Shown here: piece after piece, positions 17,187 through 27,807 of the stretch
Position numbering within the stretch: position 1 is the first letter of the stretch
How the letters are laid out: each line of letters begins with the position of its first letter
Source of the DNA: Aquincolibacterium sp964606385
GTDB lineage: Bacteria; Omnitrophota; Omnitrophia; Omnitrophales; Aquincolibacteriaceae
Assembly: GCA_964606385.1 (NCBI GenBank)
Contig: CAZSFZ010000012.1
Coordinates: 1-63,030 of the forward strand
Length of the DNA stretch: 63,030 bases
Reading direction: 5' to 3'
Notes under the pieces: model-generated
The model's database searches: none
The model's input: the letters and a program-made list of their open reading frames with translations, nothing else
Told to the model about the DNA's origin: nothing
Position numbers and translations under genes: made by a program

Positions 17187-17213
17187 CTAGCACTCGAAAG
17201 TTTTGAGTGCCAG
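17187..17213. promoter_or_regulatory. CIRCE operator (HrcA binding site)
   Basis: CTAGCACTC, nine bases, GAGTGCCAG. This differs from the consensus TTAGCACTC-N9-GAGTGCTAA at two positions. It lies in the leader 137 bases before groEL, so the first chaperonin genes should be HrcA-repressed and heat-induced. hrcA itself is not in the window. Confidence 0.9.
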
Positions 17214-17349
17214 ACCTTCGAAGTAACCCGAATTATCAATCAAAAGGTCATTTCAAGCGGTGTCCGCCTCCGGATCCCTGAAGGGTCCCGGAAGAGGTTA
17301 TTCGCTCCGCGCGAGATGATCATCCAACAAAGCAAAAAAGGAGAGACAC

Positions 17350-19014
17350 ATGGCAAAGCAACTTCTATTCAGTGAGGAAGCGCGTCGCGCGGTCCTGCAT
17401 GGCGTCGACCAACTCGCGAACGCGGTCAAAGTCACCCTCGGCCCCAAAGGCCGCAATGTGGTCCTTGAAAAGAAGTTCGGCTCCCCCACCGTCACGAAAG
17501 ACGGCGTTTCGGTCGCCAAGGAGATCGAGCTCGAAGACCCTTATGAAAATATGGGCGCCCAAATGGTCAAGGAAGTCGCCTCCAAAACTTCCGACGTGGC
17601 CGGCGACGGCACCACGACCGCGACCATCCTTGCCCAGGCGATCTACCGTGAAGGCTTGAAGAACGTCACCGCCGGCGCGAACCCGATGGCCCTCAAGCGC
17701 GGCATTGATAAAGCCGTGGAAGCCATCGTGGCGGAACTCGATAAGGTCGCGAAACCCATCGGCAAAGACAAGAAAGAGATCGCGCAGATCGCTTCGATCG
17801 CCGCGAACTCCGACACCACGATCGGCGATCAGATCGCCGAGGCGATGGACAAGGTCGGCAAAGACGGCGTCATCACGGTCGAGGAAGCCAAAGGCACCGC
17901 GACCACGCTCGATGTGGTCGAGGGCATGCAGTTCGATCAGGGTTATCTTTCCCCGTACTTTGTGACGGATACCGAGCGCATGGAAGTCGTGCTCGAGGAA
18001 CCGTTCATCCTTATTAATGAAAAGAAGATCTCGGCCGTGAAAGACATGCTGCCGATCCTCGAGGCCGCGGCCAAAGCCGGAAAACCCCTCCTCATCATTG
18101 CCGAGGAAGTGGACGGCGAAGCGCTCGCGACCCTCGTGGTCAACAAGATCCGCGGCACGCTGAATGTCTGCGCCGTAAAGGCCCCCGGATACGGCGACCG
18201 CCGCAAGGCCATGCTCGAGGATATCGCGATCCTCACGGGCGGCAAGGCGATCACCGAAGACCTCGGGATCAAGCTCGAGAATGTGACGCTCAAGGAACTC
18301 GGCCGCGCGAAACGCGTGACCGTGGATAAAGAAAAGACCACGGTCATCGAAGGCGCCGGCAAGAGCGCGGATATCACCGGCCGCGTCGGTCAGATCAAGA
18401 AACAGATCGACGACACGGATTCCGACTACGACCGGGAAAAACTCCAGGAACGCCTCGCGAAGCTCGCGGGCGGCGTGGCAGTGATCCATGTCGGGGCCGC
18501 GACCGAGACCGAAATGAAAGAAAAGAAGGCCCGTGTCGAGGACGCGCTCCACGCGACCCGCGCGGCCGTGGAAGAAGGCATTGTCCCGGGCGGCGGCGTG
18601 GCGCTTTTACGCGCCGGTGCCGCGCTCGACAGCCTGAAGCTCAAGGGCGATGAAAAGATCGGCGCCGATATCATCCGCCGCGCGATCGAAGAACCCCTCC
18701 GTCAGCTGGCCTTTAACGCCGGCGAAGAAGGTTCGGTCGTCGTCCAGCGCGTGATGTCCGAAAAAGGCAATGTCGGCTACAACGCGGATACCGGTGAGTT
18801 CGAGAACCTTGTCGAAGCCGGCGTCATCGATCCGAAGAAAGTCACCCGCAGCGCCCTCCAGAACGCCTCGAGCGTTTCCGGACTGCTCCTCACCACTGAA
18901 ACCCTGATCACGGACCTTCCGGAGGAAGAAAAGATGCCTCCGATGCCCGGCGGCGGGATGGGTGGCATGGGAGGAATGGGTGGTATGGGCGGCATGGGGG
19001 GGATGGATTATTAA
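17350..19014 (+). CDS. groL: Chaperonin GroEL (copy 1, with GGM tail)
   Basis: 554 residues. ATP-binding G-D-G-T-T-T-A-T near residue 87, the hinge G-G-G-V-A-L-L near 413 and the long C-terminal Gly-Gly-Met tail (six GGM-type units) are those of the housekeeping GroEL. GAGAGA precedes the ATG. It is the first gene after the CIRCE site. groES follows rather than precedes it, the reverse of the usual order. Confidence 0.97.
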   Translation: MAKQLLFSEEARRAVLHGVDQLANAVKVTLGPKGRNVVLEKKFGSPTVTKDGVSVAKEIELEDPYENMGAQMVKEVASKTSDVAGDGTTTATILAQAIYREGLKNVTAGANPMALKRGIDKAVEAIVAELDKVAKPIGKDKKEIAQIASIAANSDTTIGDQIAEAMDKVGKDGVITVEEAKGTATTLDVVEGMQFDQGYLSPYFVTDTERMEVVLEEPFILINEKKISAVKDMLPILEAAAKAGKPLLIIAEEVDGEALATLVVNKIRGTLNVCAVKAPGYGDRRKAMLEDIAILTGGKAITEDLGIKLENVTLKELGRAKRVTVDKEKTTVIEGAGKSADITGRVGQIKKQIDDTDSDYDREKLQERLAKLAGGVAVIHVGAATETEMKEKKARVEDALHATRAAVEEGIVPGGGVALLRAGAALDSLKLKGDEKIGADIIRRAIEEPLRQLAFNAGEEGSVVVQRVMSEKGNVGYNADTGEFENLVEAGVIDPKKVTRSALQNASSVSGLLLTTETLITDLPEEEKMPPMPGGGMGGMGGMGGMGGMGGMDY

Positions 19015-19025
19015 TCAACCGGAAT

Positions 19026-19059
19026 CAACCCCGGAGGTTGAAAACAACCTCCGGGGTTG
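19026..19059. repeat. Perfect hairpin with CAACCTCCGGGGTTG arms between groEL and groES
   Basis: Fifteen-base arms CAACCCCGGAGGTTG and CAACCTCCGGGGTTG around an AAAA loop. Each arm is itself nearly palindromic. There is no T-tract, so it is more likely an mRNA-processing or attenuation structure, or a mobile repeat, than a terminator. It shares its core with copies at 4081, 5320 and 21155. Confidence 0.85.
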
Positions 19060-19103
19060 GCTCGGGAAATCATGAAAATATAACTTAAAAAGGAGACATC
19101 AAC

Positions 19104-19397
19104 ATGAAAGTCAGACCGTTAGCAGACAGAGTGCTCGTGGAAGTGCTGGAAGCGGAAGCGAAGACCAAGGGCGGCATCATCCTCCCGGACACCGCGAAAG
19201 AAGAAAAGACCGAAGGTAAGGTCGTCGCGGTCGGCGCCGGCAAAATGCTCGAATCCGGCAAGGTCCAGGCGATCGAAGTGAAGAAGGGCGACCGTGTGCT
19301 CTTCGGTAAATATTCCGGCGATGACCTCGTGATCGACGGCGTCAAGCACAAGATCGTCAAAGAGAGCGAAATCCTGGCGGTGTACGAAGAGAAATAA
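19104..19397 (+). CDS. groS: Co-chaperonin GroES
   Basis: 97 residues, standard length. It begins K-V-R-P-L-A-D-R-V-L-V, has the mobile-loop region with K-G-G-I-I-L-P-D and ends E-S-E-I-L-A-V-Y. An AAGGAG site lies 11 bases before the ATG. As the only groES here it presumably caps both GroEL rings. Confidence 0.96.
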   Translation: MKVRPLADRVLVEVLEAEAKTKGGIILPDTAKEEKTEGKVVAVGAGKMLESGKVQAIEVKKGDRVLFGKYSGDDLVIDGVKHKIVKESEILAVYEEK

Positions 19398-19497
19398 AAC
19401 CCGAAATCCGAATATCGAAACTCGAAACAGTTTTTAAAATTCGAATTTAATAATTTCGGATTTGTTTCGGATTTCGAATTTCGTGCTTCGGATTTTA
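19398..19497. repeat. Iterated-word inverted repeat (TTCGAA / TTCGGATT words)
   Basis: Left arm AAATCCGAATATCGAAACTC and GAAACAG; right arm TTTCGGATTTGTTTCGGATT, TTCGAATTTCGTGCTTCGG. It fills the groES to second groEL gap and uses the same words as 15544-15686. Confidence 0.7.
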
Positions 19498-19516
19498 AAG
19501 ATAAAGGAGTTCTAAA

Positions 19517-21145
<1,629 letters not shown>

Positions 21146-21154
21146 AAAGCTGCT

Positions 21155-21193
21155 CAACCTCCGGGGTTGCGTGATTTCCAACCCCGGAGGTTG
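21155..21193. repeat. Hairpin with CAACCTCCGGGGTTG arms after the second groEL
   Basis: Same 15-base arms as at 19026 but in the opposite order, with a 9-base loop. It is followed by a normal terminator at 21207. Confidence 0.85.
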
Positions 21194-21206
21194 AAACGGT
21201 TAACAA

Positions 21207-21242
21207 AAAAAGCCGGCCTCCCGCAAGGGAAGCCGGCTTTTT
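21207..21242. terminator. Rho-independent terminator between convergent genes
   Basis: Stem AAAAGCCGGCCTCCC / GGGAAGCCGGCTTTT with a GCAA loop and T-runs on both strands. It serves the groEL operon and the sensor operon arriving from the right. Confidence 0.88.
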
Positions 21243-21262
21243 AGTTTTGTTTTATAAAAGGA

Positions 21263-24200
21263 TCAGGGCTTCCGTTCTTTTTGTTTCTGGAGGGCCTGGC
21301 CAAGCTGCTCGGGAGTGACGACTTTTTCTTCCACCAGGATCTCGCCGATCTTCTGCTTTCGCTTCTGGCTTTTAGGCAATACGAAATAAAAATTCGAGCC
21401 CTGACCCAGCTTGCTTTCAACCCCCATCCGGCCCCCGTGCGCTTCCACAATGCTTTTGCAGATCACAAGCCCGAGCCCGGTCCCTTTTTCCTCGGTTTGG
21501 GCCTTCTTGCCGAACTGCATGAATTTATTAAAAAGCTTGAGAAGGTTCTCATCCGAGATCCCGGTCCCCGTGTCCTTGACCGCGCAACAAACCTCATCGC
21601 CCAGGTCCTTGATCTCGGCCGTGATGCTTCCTTTTTCCGTGAATTTCAGGGCGTTACTCAGGAGATTCGTCATCACCTGGGTGATCTTGTCGTAATCCGC
21701 CATGATCTCGATCTTGGGGGCGGCGAATTGCTTCACGATCGCAATGCCTTTTTTGTGAGCGCGGAGGCCGATCCCCTCGCAGGACTGGCTGACCAAAGAG
21801 CACAGGTCGATCTTTTCAAGATTCAAGACCAGCTTTCCCGACTCGATCTTCGCGAGATCCAGGAGGTCATTCGTGATACCGACCAACTGCGCGGAGGTCT
21901 GGTGCATCATTTTCAGATAATTTTTTTGCTCGTCGCTGATCGGGCCCGCCAGGCCGTCCAGGACCAGCATGGCGGCCTCCCGGACCACCATGAGAGGATT
22001 CCGGAGCTCGTGCGCCACGATCGAAACGAAATCATTTTTAAGCTGATCCAGCCGGGCCAGCTCTACGTTCTTCTTCTCCATTTCCTGGTAAAGGGCCTTG
22101 ATGCCGTCGTTCGCCTTCTGCAGCCCCCAGGCTTGCAGTTCCATTTCGTCAGCCTGCTGCTTCAGAACAAGCTCCGCGCGCTTACGCGCGTCAATATCCT
22201 GGAACGTCCCTTCCAGCTTGATGATCTTGCCATCTTCATGAACGGCCTTTCCAAAAGCCCGCACCCAAATCGGCTTCCGGGTCTTGGCGGGGATCAACTG
22301 CAGCTCGAGGTCAAAAGGCTCTCCTGTCTTGGCCGCTTTTTCGACCGCGGCGCGAACGATCGTCTGCGATTCTGGCGCATAATAATTAATTGCCTGGTCC
22401 AGGCCTTGGACATCTCCCACCTCGATCTCGTGGATCCGGTATGTCTCATCGGTCCAGGAAACTTTTTGGGTCATAAGGTCAAGCTCCCAACCTCCTACTT
22501 TCGCCATCCGCCCTGTATTTTCGAGAAATTCTTTGTTTCTCCGAAGCTCCAGAGAATTGATTTCAAGATCGTTCTTGGCCCGGCTCAATTCCTTCGCGTA
22601 TTGCTCCAGCCTTTGGTTCGCCTCGGTTAGGTCTTCCAGAAGATTCATGGTCGCCAACTGCTGGTCCCGAAGTTCTTTGGCCGCCTTGTTCCGATCCGTG
22701 ACATCCTGAACGATCGAGTGCAAGAGCGATCGCTCTTTGTACCGGATGAGGCTTGCCGACACGATCACATCGCGGACCGAACCGTCGGCGATCCGGTGCT
22801 GAAACGAGAATTCGCGGCCGTTTTCAATTGAAACGGACATCATGGCTTCCCGGATCTTGGGCTCGGAAAGGGTATTGATCTTTGAGATATTCATACCGAC
22901 CAGTTTTTCCCGGGGATAACCGTAAAACCGGCAGGCCGCCTTATTCGCGTCGATAATATTCGCGTTCTCGGGATCCAGCATAAACATGACCGCCGAATTT
23001 TCGGAGAACTGCCGCCGGTAAGATTCCGCGCCCTGTTCGACCGCCTGAAAAGCCTTTTCCAGCTGCGTTTCGGCAGAGGCGACTACCGACCAGAGAAGGA
23101 CCAGCACACTGCCAAGGAGCGTCGCGAACAAAAGAAGATTGAACCAGAGATTTCCCTCGTCCACGGAATAATCCGAGGTTTTATCATTCAATACGACCAG
23201 GCGGGCCACGTCCTGCCCCCGGATGTCAAAAAGCGGGACAACGCCGCAAACCATGTTGCGCCCCCCCTGCTTGACATTAAAGGAGCTCCCCCGCGCGGAA
23301 ACGATATGCCGGCCCAACTGCTGCACCAGTCCTTGAGAGAGGCTCCTGACCGATCCCTGAACCAATACAAAGTCCGGATAGTCCTCCCATTCGCCTGAAA
23401 ATCCGAAGGCCCTTTTCCCGGCTTCGAATTTCTCCCGGGTGGTATATTGCTTCAGAAGCAACAGCAAAGTGTCCATGCCCCAATCACGTCCTATTTGGCC
23501 GGAGAATTTGAGGCTTTCAATACCCAGCTCCATATAACCGAGCAGAGCCCCCTGGACCCTCACCGGACGGACATAACGGAACGTTAACGCGCCCAAGGGC
23601 CCCAGTTCCATCCCCCCGACATCTTCACCGGATTGCTCCGCCATCAGCAGGGTCGCGCGATCGATCGTGTCGCCGCGATAATCCGGCTGGTGGGCCCGGA
23701 GGAGGCAGGTCTTGTCGGGTTCGATGAAATAAAAATGGCTGACGCCATACTCGTGCTTCATCCGATCAAAAAGCGGCTGCGCCAACCGCTCCAGGGCTTC
23801 GGCATCCTTGGCCTGCCAAGCCCTCATGAGCGCCGCGTCATCCTGGAGGCGATCGGCCTGTGCTTCCAGGATCTTGGATTGATAGGCCAGGGTATCGTTC
23901 CATTTGTAATTGATCTGCTGGATGAGCGACTGCATGTGCTTCTCGGAATTTTCCCTGAATTCGCGATATTCGTAGACCCCGTAGAGCAACCCCCCGCCGA
24001 CCACCGCGAGGATCACCGGGGTAATGATCCAGCCCTTGAGATTGATCGAACTTGCCAAGTGCTTGTTCCGCCACCGGATCAGGAGTGAACTAAGCAGAAC
24101 GAAAAGCGCCAGGGCAAAAACCTGGAGAAAAGGTTTCCGCCGCGCTTCGTCCAACCGAGTCTCCCAGTCGCTGGCCAAAATATCCACTCCGAGGACCATC

Positions 24201-24736
24201 ATGACCTGATCGCTCAACGGGTCGATGATAGGGACTAGCGCGGAAACGAACTTGCCATACTCGTCCTCAAGAGGCCCGACCGTCATCGGCCGCTTATCGG
24301 AAAACACCTTGAAATCGAACGCGGAGGGCCGCTCGTATTCCGTGCCCGGCGGGCTGGCCATGGGATCCTGGCGCGAATAATTTTCAGGGCCAAAAAAGAT
24401 CTTCCCCCCACGGAGTGCCATGGTGTAAATGCCCCGCTGCGGAAATTTATTACCCGCGGTCACAAATTGCTGGCAAAGGGCCCGGTAGACGGGATTATCT
24501 TCGTCAGAGGCGGTGAAAGTGAGTTTTTCGGCCAAATGCGGGCTGACATCGGCCGATAACTCCACGGCATCCCGTAGAAGTTTCTGGCGCATGACCGCGT
24601 TCAAACGCCCGGCCTCGAGCTCTCCGCTTTTCCATCCCCAATAAAGCAGAAGGACCAAGACTGTCATGAACACGGCGAGCCCGAAAAGCTGGATCAGCAC
24701 ATCCCGGCGGCGGCTCGAAAAAACGGGGGCTTTCAC
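21263..24736 (-). CDS. Large membrane sensor histidine kinase with two extracytoplasmic sensor regions, PAS domains and MshEN-like tail
   Basis: 1157 residues. Membrane helices near 14-34, 200-220 and 232-255 and 535-560. The loop between the first two has a Cache-like pattern; the one before the last matches a dCache_3-type domain (H-F-Y-F-I-E-P-D-K-T, G-Y-M-E-L-G-I-E). Then a PAS domain (N-A-N-I-I-D-A-N-K-A), a coiled coil, a second PAS (W-E-L-D-L-M-T-Q-K-V-S-W), HisKA with His 909 and HATPase (DTGTGIS, GTGLGL). The last 30 residues (G-E-I-L-V-E-E-K-V-V-T-P-E-Q-L-G-Q-A-L) resemble the N-terminal module of GspE/MshE ATPases. Its ATG overlaps the stop of the upstream sensor gene. Confidence 0.88.
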   Translation of the reverse strand: MKAPVFSSRRRDVLIQLFGLAVFMTVLVLLLYWGWKSGELEAGRLNAVMRQKLLRDAVELSADVSPHLAEKLTFTASDEDNPVYRALCQQFVTAGNKFPQRGIYTMALRGGKIFFGPENYSRQDPMASPPGTEYERPSAFDFKVFSDKRPMTVGPLEDEYGKFVSALVPIIDPLSDQVMMVLGVDILASDWETRLDEARRKPFLQVFALALFVLLSSLLIRWRNKHLASSINLKGWIITPVILAVVGGGLLYGVYEYREFRENSEKHMQSLIQQINYKWNDTLAYQSKILEAQADRLQDDAALMRAWQAKDAEALERLAQPLFDRMKHEYGVSHFYFIEPDKTCLLRAHQPDYRGDTIDRATLLMAEQSGEDVGGMELGPLGALTFRYVRPVRVQGALLGYMELGIESLKFSGQIGRDWGMDTLLLLLKQYTTREKFEAGKRAFGFSGEWEDYPDFVLVQGSVRSLSQGLVQQLGRHIVSARGSSFNVKQGGRNMVCGVVPLFDIRGQDVARLVVLNDKTSDYSVDEGNLWFNLLLFATLLGSVLVLLWSVVASAETQLEKAFQAVEQGAESYRRQFSENSAVMFMLDPENANIIDANKAACRFYGYPREKLVGMNISKINTLSEPKIREAMMSVSIENGREFSFQHRIADGSVRDVIVSASLIRYKERSLLHSIVQDVTDRNKAAKELRDQQLATMNLLEDLTEANQRLEQYAKELSRAKNDLEINSLELRRNKEFLENTGRMAKVGGWELDLMTQKVSWTDETYRIHEIEVGDVQGLDQAINYYAPESQTIVRAAVEKAAKTGEPFDLELQLIPAKTRKPIWVRAFGKAVHEDGKIIKLEGTFQDIDARKRAELVLKQQADEMELQAWGLQKANDGIKALYQEMEKKNVELARLDQLKNDFVSIVAHELRNPLMVVREAAMLVLDGLAGPISDEQKNYLKMMHQTSAQLVGITNDLLDLAKIESGKLVLNLEKIDLCSLVSQSCEGIGLRAHKKGIAIVKQFAAPKIEIMADYDKITQVMTNLLSNALKFTEKGSITAEIKDLGDEVCCAVKDTGTGISDENLLKLFNKFMQFGKKAQTEEKGTGLGLVICKSIVEAHGGRMGVESKLGQGSNFYFVLPKSQKRKQKIGEILVEEKVVTPEQLGQALQKQKERKP

Positions 24737-26208
24737 GCGGAACTCCCTTTCTCCCTTTCGAGCAACATAATCTTCTCTTTCAGTTCGATCATCTTAAGTT
24801 CCCGGTCCACAGCGATCTTGTTAAAGCTTTCCAGTTCTTTGATCTTGGCTTTCAGTTCTTCCTTGATCCGGTTTTCCTGAGTAATATCCCGTACCGTGGC
24901 CAGCAGGATCATTTCCCGGCCCGACCCGATCCGGGTCAGAAGCACTGACGCCGGAAATTCTTCGCCGCTCACCCTGCGGTGGGTCCAATTAAAAAAACAA
25001 AAACCTTCACGCGCCGCCAGGTCGATCATGGCTTTGGCTTTTTCATCCGAAGCCCGCCCGTCGGGCTGCTTTACCGGAGACAGGTCCCAGGGACCCAGCG
25101 CTGTGAACTCTTTTTCGCTTTTGGTCCCGAACATTTCGATCGTCGCGAGATTCCCCGAGGTGAACTTCCATGAAGGCGGAGCAAGCAGCATGATCGCATC
25201 GCGCGAGTGTTCGAAAAGACCCCGATATTTTGCTTCATTTTTCCGGATAAGCTCCTGGTCTCTAAGGCTCCAATAGCCCCACAGCGTCGTCATCAGGAGA
25301 ACGATGAACATAAGGGCAATGACGCTCCAGCCCAGAATATAAAAATAATAAACGCTGGAAAGGGGGGCCAAAAGCATGATGGACCACCCCATGAAATTGA
25401 GCTGTTTCCGGAAACACAGCAAGGTTTCCCCGCGGAACGTAACAATGTCTCCATTCTGAAGCTCCCTTGGAAAAACCGGTTCAAAGGAGATATCCCCAAA
25501 TTGCCGGCTCTCGCGGATCGAGCGCGCACGTTCCGGAGAAACGGGCCATAAAACCCTCAGCGCCAGGTCTTTGGCCCCAGACACAAAGATAATGCCGTCG
25601 GGGCTGACGAGAAATGCGTAGGGATAATGGATAAGGATATTCCTCGCTGAATCGATGTTTTTTTTCAGCGCCACGACGCCCACAACCTCTTGCCGTTCAT
25701 TCCGGACGGGGTGAGCCGCGTAAAAACCTCTTTCCTTGCTGGTGATCCCTGTCGCCATGTAGAAGGAAGGATGGCCTTTCAACGCCTCCTGAAAATAGGG
25801 GCGGAACGAATAATTCTCGCCCATAAAACTGTCCGGCGCGCCACGGTTCGAAGAAGCGATCACAACCCCGTCCCGGTTCAACAGATAAGCCACAGAAAAT
25901 CCGAAGCTTGAACCATAACGGTCCAGCACCTGATGAGCTCGGTCCAGATGGATCCCGTTGGGGTCGAGACATAACGGAAGGATCCAGGGAGAACCCGCCA
26001 TGGCTTTCGCGGTGGCGTTCGCGGCATGCATTTCATTCTCCACGCCGGAGATCATGGACTTGACGCTGACCTCGCCTTGATCGCGAAGATATTTCATACC
26101 GATCTGTTTTAAATGATCCGAAAAATAGAAGCCGGCCACGACCAAGGTAATGAGGATCAGGGAAGGAACAACAAAAAAAGTTTTTCGGGAACCGGCGATC
26201 GGGAGCAT
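24733..26208 (-). CDS. Membrane dCache-PAS sensor protein without output domain
   Basis: 491 residues. An N-terminal helix, an extracytoplasmic dCache_1-like region (S-V-A-Y-L-L-N-R-D-G-V-V-I-A-S-S, F-Y-M-A-T-G-I, V-G-V-V-A-L), a second helix near 290 and a PAS domain near 330-450, ending in a Leu/Lys/Glu coiled coil. No HisKA, GGDEF or HAMP is seen. The four-base overlap with the downstream kinase suggests the two act together, perhaps as a heteromeric sensor. Confidence 0.75.
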   Translation of the reverse strand: MLPIAGSRKTFFVVPSLILITLVVAGFYFSDHLKQIGMKYLRDQGEVSVKSMISGVENEMHAANATAKAMAGSPWILPLCLDPNGIHLDRAHQVLDRYGSSFGFSVAYLLNRDGVVIASSNRGAPDSFMGENYSFRPYFQEALKGHPSFYMATGITSKERGFYAAHPVRNERQEVVGVVALKKNIDSARNILIHYPYAFLVSPDGIIFVSGAKDLALRVLWPVSPERARSIRESRQFGDISFEPVFPRELQNGDIVTFRGETLLCFRKQLNFMGWSIMLLAPLSSVYYFYILGWSVIALMFIVLLMTTLWGYWSLRDQELIRKNEAKYRGLFEHSRDAIMLLAPPSWKFTSGNLATIEMFGTKSEKEFTALGPWDLSPVKQPDGRASDEKAKAMIDLAAREGFCFFNWTHRRVSGEEFPASVLLTRIGSGREMILLATVRDITQENRIKEELKAKIKELESFNKIAVDRELKMIELKEKIMLLEREKGSSA

Positions 26209-26224
26209 GATCAGATCCGCCCTT

Positions 26225-26593
26225 TCATTTTTCCAGCATCTTGCGCACGGCCTGGGTCAGCACGGCCATATCCGCGGTCTTCACGACAAAATCATCCGCC
26301 CCCATCCGGCGGGCCTGGATCGGATCGATCGCGTCGAGTTTTCCGGTCATGACGATCACGGGCGGCGGATCCGGTTGGGTCATTTCCTTGACCTTGGCGC
26401 ACACCTCAAAACCCGAGACCTTGGGCATCACGACATCGGTCATGACAAGGTCCGGACGGTCTTGCCGGAGGGCTTCCACAAGCTCATCGAATTCGGAGAA
26501 CGCCGAAACCTGATGCCCTTCTATGCGAAGGACTTCGGTGATCATTCGGAGGGCCAACGGATCGTCATCGATCACATAGATCTTCTGATTCAT
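26225..26593 (-). CDS. Single-domain response regulator (receiver), copy 1
   Basis: 122 residues, receiver only. Acidic pair D-D-D at 9-11, phospho-acceptor Asp in V-M-T-D-V-V-M-P near 53, Thr in V-M-T-G near 81 and Lys in F-V-V-K-T-A-D near 103. The usual Pro after that Lys is Thr. AGGGG precedes the start. It sits 16 bases upstream of the membrane sensor gene. Confidence 0.85.
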   Translation of the reverse strand: MNQKIYVIDDDPLALRMITEVLRIEGHQVSAFSEFDELVEALRQDRPDLVMTDVVMPKVSGFEVCAKVKEMTQPDPPPVIVMTGKLDAIDPIQARRMGADDFVVKTADMAVLTQAVRKMLEK

Positions 26594-26611
26594 GAAAAAA
26601 CACCCCTTTTT

Positions 26612-26974
26612 TTATGAAAGGATCTTGCGGACCGATTCGACGAGTACGGCCATATCCGAGGTTTTGACCACAAAATCATCGGCCCCCATTTTACGGGCCA
26701 GGATCGGGTCCACGGCGTCGAGTTTCCCTGTCATCACGATGACCCGCGGCGGATTGGGCTGGAACATCTCTTTGATCCTGCGGCAGGCTTCGAACCCCGT
26801 GACATCGGGCATCACCACATCGATCAACACAAGATCAGGGACCGTTTTCCGGGCTTTTTTAAGCGCGTCTTCAAAATTAAGGGACGCCACCGCCGCATGA
26901 CCGGCTTCCTCAAGAGCGGACACGATCATTTTCTGGGCTAAAGGGTCATCATCGATCACAAGAATGTTCTTCAT
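26612..26974 (-). CDS. Single-domain response regulator (receiver), copy 2
   Basis: 120 residues from ATG 26974, which is better spaced from AAGGAG than the ATG at 26980. Close paralogue of the next gene: V-L-I-D-V-V-M-P, I-V-M-T-G-K-L-D-A-V-D-P and F-V-V-K-T-S-D. It has the same K-T in place of K-P. First gene of a four-gene sensor operon (two receivers, PAS sensor, kinase). Confidence 0.85.
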   Translation of the reverse strand: MKNILVIDDDPLAQKMIVSALEEAGHAAVASLNFEDALKKARKTVPDLVLIDVVMPDVTGFEACRRIKEMFQPNPPRVIVMTGKLDAVDPILARKMGADDFVVKTSDMAVLVESVRKILS

Positions 26975-27156
26975 GGTCATGCTCCTTGTTTTTATGCAGG
27001 GGCAAGCGTCTTTTTTCCACGGACAAGAACTGGCCTTTCGTGAAAAGCCATCCGCCAGGATCTCCTCTAGTATCGTCTTTTTTGTTCCGCTTTTGAACCG
27101 AATTTTCCGTCCCCGAAAAGCTTCAATTCCGCTCCGGCTTGGCCGTTAATCCATTC

Positions 27157-27807
27157 ATGGAATCCAAAACAAACCTTTCCGGCCCTCCGACCCGGACCTC
27201 CGGTTACTCAGAGGAGCTCTTAAAAAGCCAGGAAACCTGGTGGCGGCGCTTTTTCAACGTCCAGGCTCCCTACCGGTGGAACCTCCGGCGGCTCGGCCTC
27301 GGGTTCACGCTGGATATCGGCTGCGGCCTGGGCAGGCACTTGCTCCATTTACAGGGAAACGGAGTGGGCGTGGACCACAACAGGACCTCGATCGAGTACG
27401 CTCGGTCCCAGGGACTCGTGGTTTTTACCCCGGAAGAATTCCAGCGGTCCGGATTTTTCAAGCCGCAGCGTTTCGATTCATTGCTCTTATCCCATGTCGC
27501 CGAACACATGACCCAGGAAGAAGTCCTTGCGCTTTTACGCCTCTACACGCCTCTCCTGAGAACGGGAGGAAAGCTCGTGATGATCACGCCTCAGGAGGCC
27601 GGCTTCAGGAAAGACAGTACCCACCGGGAATTCATGGACTTTGGAAAGCTCCGGGAGATCGCGAAGGAGTTGGGCCTTACGCCCCTCAAAGAATACTCAT
27701 TCCCCTTCCCGCACTGCCTGGGACGGTTTTTTTACTTCAATGAGTTTATATCGGTAAGCGTGAAAGGCGGGGCGACGGAAAGACCGGCGATCAGCGGATC
27801 TTTCTGA
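27157..27807 (+). CDS. SAM-dependent methyltransferase
   Basis: 216 residues from ATG 27157. Class I motif I is L-D-I-G-C-G-L-G-R-H near residue 50, followed by G-V-D-H-N as motif II and L-L-S-H-V-A-E-H-M as motif IV. A Methyltransf_11/23 type; the substrate is unknown. The C-terminus overlaps that of the helicase gene on the other strand by 17 bases. Confidence 0.8.
   Translation: MESKTNLSGPPTRTSGYSEELLKSQETWWRRFFNVQAPYRWNLRRLGLGFTLDIGCGLGRHLLHLQGNGVGVDHNRTSIEYARSQGLVVFTPEEFQRSGFFKPQRFDSLLLSHVAEHMTQEEVLALLRLYTPLLRTGGKLVMITPQEAGFRKDSTHREFMDFGKLREIAKELGLTPLKEYSFPFPHCLGRFFYFNEFISVSVKGGATERPAISGSF

Noticed and set aside
17365..18552. 395-codon open frame opposite the first groEL
   Set aside because: Same codon-bias shadow of a conserved gene.
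19026..19059. Perfect hairpin after groEL considered as a rho-independent terminator
   Set aside because: No T-tract follows, and groES with its own ribosome site but no promoter lies just downstream, so transcription probably continues.
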